From Corella eumyota (lineage: Eukaryota; Chordata; Ascidiacea; Phlebobranchia; Corellidae): 64,000 nucleotides of DNA. The notes under the pieces were generated by a model that saw only the letters and a list, made by a program, of their open reading frames with translations, was not told the origin of the DNA and made no database searches. The DNA lies in NCBI GenBank assembly GCA_963082875.1, contig OY720103.1:6448001-6512000 (forward strand), written 5' to 3'. Positions 58,226 to 64,000 of this stretch are shown here, in pieces. The position numbers and the translations under genes were made by a program. Numbering within the stretch: position 1 is the stretch's first letter; each line of letters begins with the position of its first letter.

Positions 58226-58732
58226 GTTTCTCATGATTTGGTTGATTCTTTAAGAAGAATTGGTTTTAATGTGACAACATCTATCAACAATTCTCAACGT
58301 GGATATTCATGTGGATACATCGGCATTGGAGCGAGCTGGTCAATCTATCAGGCTGTGATGAACAACGAAGATTGGCTCAACTGCTCTGTTTCGAATGTGG
58401 ATGAATCAACGATTATTCAATACAATAACATTATTAACAAACTACCGTTTCACACTGCACACTTTTTAAGTAATGATGACATAATTCAAATTCTCACACA
58501 GATACATGTTTCACATTATGGTATTAATACACCCACACATTGGATAAATTCACCTATACCAATTAATTTGTTAAAACGAGACATTTTGAATGACCAAACA
58601 CGTCATTCAAGGCGAAGACACCCACACAATAATGTTAGAATTGTTATAGTTAACACTGTTGAACAGTCAGCTGAGCGTTGTTATGAGGAAGCTGGTGCAC
58701 ATTGGTTTACTGTTGCTTATGAATTTGATTGA
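58226..58732 (+). CDS. Cysteine-protease-like open segment without a start codon
   Basis: 168 codons are open after a TGA at 58223; there is no ATG at the front, so this is an exon or a truncated gene. The segment reads SLRRIGFNVTTSINNSQRGY, then SCGYIGIGASW, and ends with AGAHWFTVAYEFD and TGA. Q-x4-CG is the motif around the catalytic Cys of Ulp1/adenain-type proteases, and HW-x-x-V is the motif around their His, but here Cys precedes His, the reverse of the usual order. It may be a permuted form, two fused pieces, or a chance likeness. It lies head-to-head with the LINE ORF1. Confidence 0.4.
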   Translation, partial: VSHDLVDSLRRIGFNVTTSINNSQRGYSCGYIGIGASWSIYQAVMNNEDWLNCSVSNVDESTIIQYNNIINKLPFHTAHFLSNDDIIQILTQIHVSHYGINTPTHWINSPIPINLLKRDILNDQTRHSRRRHPHNNVRIVIVNTVEQSAERCYEEAGAHWFTVAYEFD

Positions 58733-58739
58733 TGCTTTT

Positions 58740-59940
58740 AATATTTTTTATTTAAAATTTTTTATTTATTTTATCATAACTATTTATTTATTTTTTTTTA
58801 TTTATTCTATATTTGCTGATTTTTGTTTATACCTACATTGACCTATACCCTTCTATTTTCCTTTTTATGCTATCACTGATCTCCCATTTTTTATTTTTAA
58901 TTGACTTATACACCTTTCTTTGCTTTTATTGACCTATACATTTCCTTATTTTTAATTGACAATGCTTTTTTCTCTTCTTTGATTGACATTTACTTTTTCT
59001 TTGTTTCTGTTAAGCTAAAAATATTCTTTTAAACATGTTAACACCTTTTCTACATTCTTATTAAACTATAAATATCTTCTCAACATGTTTTTAATTTTTA
59101 GTTTATACCTCTAACTTTCTTTTTTTCTTTTTCTGGATGAGAGCAACCCCTTGTCGCGGGATCTAGGCTTTAAACCAAGAGTGCTCACTTGTTTTAAAAT
59201 TTATTATTAATAATTCTGTAGTTTTAATATCTTATGATTACCAAAAACAAATATATTTACAAGTGATTGCGAATAGCATTTGTATATTAACTTTATTTAT
59301 TGTTTTTTTCAATATTTTTTTTTGCTAATAATTTTTGCAAATTTTTTTTAGAAAATGTTATTTGTGAGATTATTTATTTGTGATTTATATCAAATCGTTC
59401 CTTAACCTTTTAAATCAATGCTTCCAATACAAAACATTTATTGATATAAATATATTTTGTTGCATTTATTAACATACCTGTATTACTTTTGTTCGTTTAA
59501 TATTTTAAAAGTAATTTTTTGCTTCTTAGTTCCCCTTTCTAAAGGGTTTTATTTAAGATTTGTTTAAAGACATACTATTTTAATAAATATAAAGGTAAAT
59601 GTTGTTATTACAATTTTAAAGGCAGTCAAAACTTATAAATTTCCAAATTGATATAATAGTTTTCTTACACAATTTATGTAAAATATTATTTTTAATAAAA
59701 GTTCTGTAGTTGTGAGCAACTTTTATAATGTTCCATTATTATATCTAAAAAGTTTTAAATTTATGTAAATCTTAAAAGTTTTAATTTAAGTAAAAGTTTT
59801 AAATTTAGGTTCGACGAATTTCTCTATAATAAGTTCTCCAACTAATTCATAACAATGGCTCAACAATTTGTTGAAGACCTAATTTAATTACATCAAATCA
59901 TTTAAGGGAACATTGCCCAGCCTTTGTACTACAACATATT
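58740..59940. other. T-rich stretch without a gene
   Basis: Short imperfect repeats of TTGACCTATAC / TTGACTTATACACC type occur at about 58838-58960. A GGATGAGAGCAACCCC segment near 59148 recalls part of the SINE head. No open frame is seen. Confidence 0.45.
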
Positions 59941-59976
59941 CATAAAATATTTAATGACATAAATTTTTAAAAATGA

Positions 59977-61525
59977 AATAATTTCAAACCGTATTTTATT
60001 TATCAAATAAATGTAGTTATTTTTATTCTTACTAATTCGAATTTTAAAATCGAATAACTTTTGATTTTGTTTAAATAAATTTTTAAAATTTTAGTATGTT
60101 GTTTATTATCATATTGTGTTCCAATCCTCCTATTTTGATAATTTAAATATTATTAATTAGTAATTAATGGGTGTTTGTTTATTAAAATTTAGAGATTGTT
60201 ATTAGGTTTTCTAATTTTGTCAGTTATTTATCATAATATTAATAACTCGAAAATGGAATATAAATTTTATTTTTGTTTGTTTATTATATTTAAATTCTTG
60301 TTTGTTTATTAAAAATTAAAGTTTGATATTAAGCATTCAAAATGTAGGTTATTGTATTTCATAATATTAGTAATTAAAATACATATTTAAAAAATAATTT
60401 TTGTTTGTTTATTATATTTAAATGCTTGTTTATTTATTAAAAATCAAAAATCAATTTTAGGTTTTTAAAACTTTTTCTAATGTATATTGTGATATCAACA
60501 ACTTAAAACTGGGTTAAAGAATTAATTTTTTTTTTAATTTTTTAAAAATTAATTTTTGTTTGTTAAGTATATTTAATTACTTGAAGACAGTTAATATTTT
60601 TTTTAAGGTAATTTTATGCATAACTTTATTTATTAATAAAAATTTTTAAAATAATTAAATTATTTCGTACCATATTTTATTTATCAAATAAATCTAGTTA
60701 TTTTTATTCTTACTAATCCGAATTTTGTTAAAAATTAAAAATCAATTTTAGGAACTTAAAATTGATATTAACAACATAAAACTTGGTTGAAAAATTAATC
60801 TTATTTGTATAATATATTTAAATGCTTGTTTGTTTATTAAAAATCAAAGATATGTAATATTCTTAATTAAGGTGTATGCATATTTTTTTATTTATAAAAA
60901 TTTAAGCTAAACATAATCAAATAATTTCAAACCATATTTTATTTATCAAATAAATCTAGTTGTTTTTATTCTTACTAATCAGAATTTTGAAAGACGATAC
61001 CTTTTGTTCCTTAAAATTAAAAGTTCTAAATTTTCAGTGTGTTTGTTATTATTCTAATGTGTCCCAAACCTCCTATTTACAACATTTAATTATCACTAAT
61101 TACTAATTCATAAAAATTTGTTTTTAAAATTTAATGATCAAATTTTCTGAAATTTTAATATGTTTTTGGTATTATTATTTTGTATGTTGCTATTTAAAAT
61201 AAAGATTTAACTCTGGCTGAATATCGTTTAATTATTATTTTTGTTTTTTTATAAAATAATGAATCAGTGTGAGTTTAACGCTTGAATAATTTAATAGCGT
61301 TCTAGTCGCCGTCAAAAATCGTCTTTTTCGCTGTCTATTAAAGTAAAAAATATTGGTTGAAAATTTAAGTAAAAATACAATATTAATGAATGCGTGTTCG
61401 TTTGTTAAAATTAGGTTTAAATATAAAAAATTTCATATTTAAATTTATAATGTACTAAATAAATTATATTTATAAAAAAGAATCAAACGATTTCGAACCA
61501 TGTTTTATTTATCAAATAAATCTAG
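59977..61525 (-). repeat. Macrosatellite, inverted block
   Basis: The anchor TTATTTATCAAATAAA with neighbouring GGTTCGAAAT-type sequence occurs in reverse at about 59996, 60663, 60944 and 61500. Between the anchors are the same subunits as at 34.4-42.9 kb (TTGTTTGTTTATTA, TAATTACTAATT, CCTCCTATTT). Spacings of about 670, 280 and 556 bp show deletions. Confidence 0.8.
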
Positions 61526-61865
61526 TTGTAATTGTTCCAATAAGGTTATTTGTTTTTTTATGACTTCACCATACTTTTTAAGCCTTGAACCTTATTATTT
61601 TAATTCTGCTTTAATATTTTTACACAAATTGACAAAGTTTTGTTTAATTTCTCGCAAAGATTTTGAAATTTTTTCAAAGACCTGTGGGAACACTGTTAAT
61701 CAATCCAATGTAATCACGATAAATCCCAAATCTGGATTTGAAAATGAAAACCTGTCAGATATAATATTTACTTATTCAGTCTTAAATCTTACATCTAATA
61801 AAGTTGTTAATGTTGGATTTTATTTTCCCGAAATTACCCCACATCCAGCAGGTTTGTGTCATTAA
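61500..61865 (+). CDS. Hypothetical open segment
   Basis: The frame starts inside the last macrosatellite anchor, so its first 15 or so codons are not gene-like. From about 61560 it reads TSPYFLSLEPYYFNSALIFL, later KTCGNTVNQSNVITINPKSG and VVNVGFYFPEITPHPAG, which looks like protein. Possible further exons follow at 62182 (after TTTTTGTGTAG: KPVKTPNTEPKKNN) and 62408-62471. I do not recognise a family. It could be part of a small host gene running to about 62.8 kb. Confidence 0.3.
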   Translation: MFYLSNKSSCNCSNKVICFFMTSPYFLSLEPYYFNSALIFLHKLTKFCLISRKDFEIFSKTCGNTVNQSNVITINPKSGFENENLSDIIFTYSVLNLTSNKVVNVGFYFPEITPHPAGLCH

Positions 61866-61869
61866 ATTT

Positions 61870-63379
61870 AAACTTTAATCTAAGGTAAATTTATTATATA
61901 GGGTGAGTTAGAAATTGTCTGTTTATTACTTAACAACAATCAGTAAAAAAACAGCAAATCGTTTTTTTTATTCTGTAATACATGTATTAAATTAGTAAAC
62001 ATAAACATTAAATTTTATGTAAGAAATTATTTGTAATTTTAATCTAATTTTTAATAAATTTATTATTGTTGTTTCTAATTTAAGTTTAACAATATCTTAC
62101 AGAAATTTTTTTATTACCTATATTTGCATTAGTTTTTTTATAAAGTTTATTAGTATACGAACTTCATAATTTTTTGTGTAGAAAAACCAGTCAAAACACC
62201 AAATACTGAGCCTAAAAAGAACAACAATTTCAGGGTTCCTGTGAGCAGACCAGTGATATGGAAGATGCAGTAAACGAAAAAATATATTTTTATTAAAACT
62301 TAAAACTATCTCTTAATGAGAACTTTGCCGTGTATAGGTGCACAAAAATGCTTGCTAGTTGTATTATATAATTTTTTACAGTTTTATTTGAATATTTTTG
62401 TATTTAGGGTGAATGTCTTCCATCTACTTCTACCGGACCTTTTTCCAACTTCCACTAACCCTCCACAAGGTCAGTTTTGTGTTTAAACCAACTTTTTATT
62501 TTCAAAGCTTTAACTATGCATGAGCCCTTCCAAATTGTGTGTTTAGGAAGTTTAGGTCCAAATATTCAGTTAAATATTGGAGACCACTCTACAGTGAACT
62601 TAACTTATACAATCTTAACATTATATGTAATTATGGTTATATAGAAAAGCTTACTTTATTTAATTAAATATTCAGTTAAAATAAATAAATAAAATGTTGC
62701 ACATTAACTTTTATGTTATTTTATTGTAGATGGAAGAATGCAAGTTGGACAGTTGTAATATAATGGCCAAAGAAATTAAAAAAGTCAATGTTCAGAAGGC
62801 TTGTTAAAGAACTGTTAGACTGAAAAAAGTAATATTCGTAACTAAGATTTAAATTTAATTTTATGTAAAATTATGAACACTTTATACTTAAATAGTAATT
62901 TGGCTCTTGCTAGTTACTTCAACTTAAAAAGAGTTATAAGTTAACTGTCTTTTCTTTCTAGTAACTAATTTAAGAGTTTAAATTTTTCTTTAGCTTTATT
63001 GTATTAACTGTTGTTGTTTAAACTATATGTAATCCATTTTATTATTAAATCAGTATTTTTTATTTAACCCCACTGTAAAATGAATTTAATTTGTAATTAA
63101 AATTATATTTATTTTGCCATTTTAAAATCTTATCCTGTCTTATTTTTATTAAATGTTTTATGTACCAGCACATTATGCAATTTAAAATTAATGTCAAATT
63201 TATATTAAAAAAACATATATTTATTTAACTTTTGTAATCAACCTTGCCTTTTTCAATTATATTTAACACCTTTCTTTATATTTGTATATTTTACCCATAG
63301 CACTTACAACATTTTTGGTGGCCTGTAAATGTGTTATAAGAAAAAGGTTGTGCCTTGCCTTTTAAGTCACATGCAATTT
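61870..63379. other. AT-rich stretch with possible small exons
   Basis: Apart from the exon-like pieces near 62182-62264 and 62408-62471, nothing is recognisable. The latter is bounded by TATTTAG and an AAGGTCAGT donor. A third piece near 62731 (MEECKLDSCNIMAKE) follows a TTGTAG acceptor. Confidence 0.35.
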
Positions 63380-63575
63380 ATCCTGACGAGTTCGTGCTTT
63401 CCTATTAGAGCCATACTAGGTTATATTAAATGTAATTATTATTTTTTTAAATTATTTTTTACACTGTAACTACCATCGACAGTGAGGATTGCTTTACTAT
63501 TATAAATCAAATGTGTCGTAACTTTTTTTTTTCGTACAATTCTATTTTGTTATTTTGTCACTCCTCTTTTATTAT
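63380..63575 (-). repeat. Inverted repeat pair, right copy
   Basis: The reverse complement of 55060-55262, with about ten differences and small indels. The two copies bracket 8.1 kb containing the LINE, the protease-like segment and the inverted macrosatellite. Confidence 0.8.
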
Positions 63576-63799
63576 TTGTAGGGTTGTAAGTTTTGCCCTT
63601 TGATATAAGATTGTATGCTTTACCTTTTTAGTTGTTTTTCTTGTTAGTGTTTATGATTTGTGTTTTTTTATTAAACTTTTAGCTTTTGTTCTATGATTTG
63701 TTTTTATTCTCTAGGATTTTACCTTGTCCTTTCGGGTTCCCTTTTTGTATAATCAAACCTATGCCTTTATTTACTAAAGTTGTCTTATAGCAAAATTGG

Positions 63800-64000
63800 G
63801 TCGACTGAAAATGAGGGAATGGAAATTGAAGGAACGGAAAATGAAGGAACGGAAAATGAAGGAACCGGAAAATGAAGGAACGGAAAATGAAGGAACCGGA
63901 AAATGAAGGAACGGAAAATGAAAGAACCGGAAAATGAAGGAACGGAAAATGAAGGAAACGGAAAATGAGGGAACCGGAAAATGAAGGAAAGCAAAAAAGG
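63800..64000 (+). repeat. 15/16-bp minisatellite, continues past the window
   Basis: Units of GGAAAATGAAGGAAC and GGAAAATGAAGGAACC alternate, about 13 copies up to the end of the window. Open frames on the minus strand (SFSVPSFSV) are by-products of the repeat. Confidence 0.9.

Noticed and set aside
55060-63575. A Polinton/Maverick-type element bounded by the inverted repeats
   Set aside because: The repeats are only about 200 bp and no capsid, polymerase B, packaging ATPase or retroviral-type integrase is seen between them.
63785-63994. Minus-strand frame rich in Ser, Phe and Pro
   Set aside because: By-product of the 15/16-bp minisatellite at the end of the window.

Overview
The window is animal nuclear DNA. 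It is strongly AT-rich, has spliced gene fragments with GT..AG borders, and is crowded with transposon relics. The gene relics (a DNAJC13/RME-8 fragment, a TGF-beta type I receptor kinase fragment, NLR-type LRR and NACHT-associated exons, a Kelch propeller gene) together with the tRNA-derived SINE family point to an invertebrate chordate, most likely an ascidian tunicate of Ciona type. That assignment is inference from gene content and was not tested against a database.

Layout. 0-7 kb: AT-rich DNA with a 1.1 kb tandem duplication (3.97-6.98 kb), the second copy of which carries a solo LTR. 7.3-9.7 kb: the best open reading frame of the window, a 650-residue single-exon protein with a GlnD/DUF294-like nucleotidyltransferase motif and C-terminal TPR units, followed by decayed TPR units. 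10.8-12.8 kb (minus): relic of an NLR gene with NACHT-associated helical regions, LRRs and a ZU5-like exon. 13.9-17.9 kb (minus): a broken Kelch gene with an hAT transposon in one intron. 18.2-25.0 kb: a broken PHD-OTU-MULE transposon gene lying between two inverted arrays of the same 21-bp minisatellite. 28.1-30.3 kb (minus): pseudogene fragments of a TGF-beta type I receptor and of DNAJC13 side by side. 30.8-34.3 kb: a THAP/P-element-like transposase relic converging on a Helitron/Helentron Rep relic. 34.4-42.9 kb: a macrosatellite with a period of about 1 kb, split by a young, broken Ty3/Gypsy element. 43.5-47.3 kb: unassigned decayed coding sequence and two LRR exons. 51.2-52.3 kb: a cluster of tRNA-like relics. 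53.9-54.6 kb: a MITE with a nested SINE. 56.1-58.1 kb: a LINE with intact ORF1 but no reverse transcriptase. 58.2 kb: a protease-like exon. 60-61.5 kb: macrosatellite in the opposite orientation. 63.8 kb to the end: a second minisatellite.

No complete multi-exon host gene could be assembled. The only long clean host-like reading frame is the nucleotidyltransferase-TPR gene. Most other coding sequence is relict, so the window reads as a repeat-rich, recombining stretch in which immune-type genes (NLR, LRR, NTase-TPR) and developmental gene fragments have been duplicated and lost.
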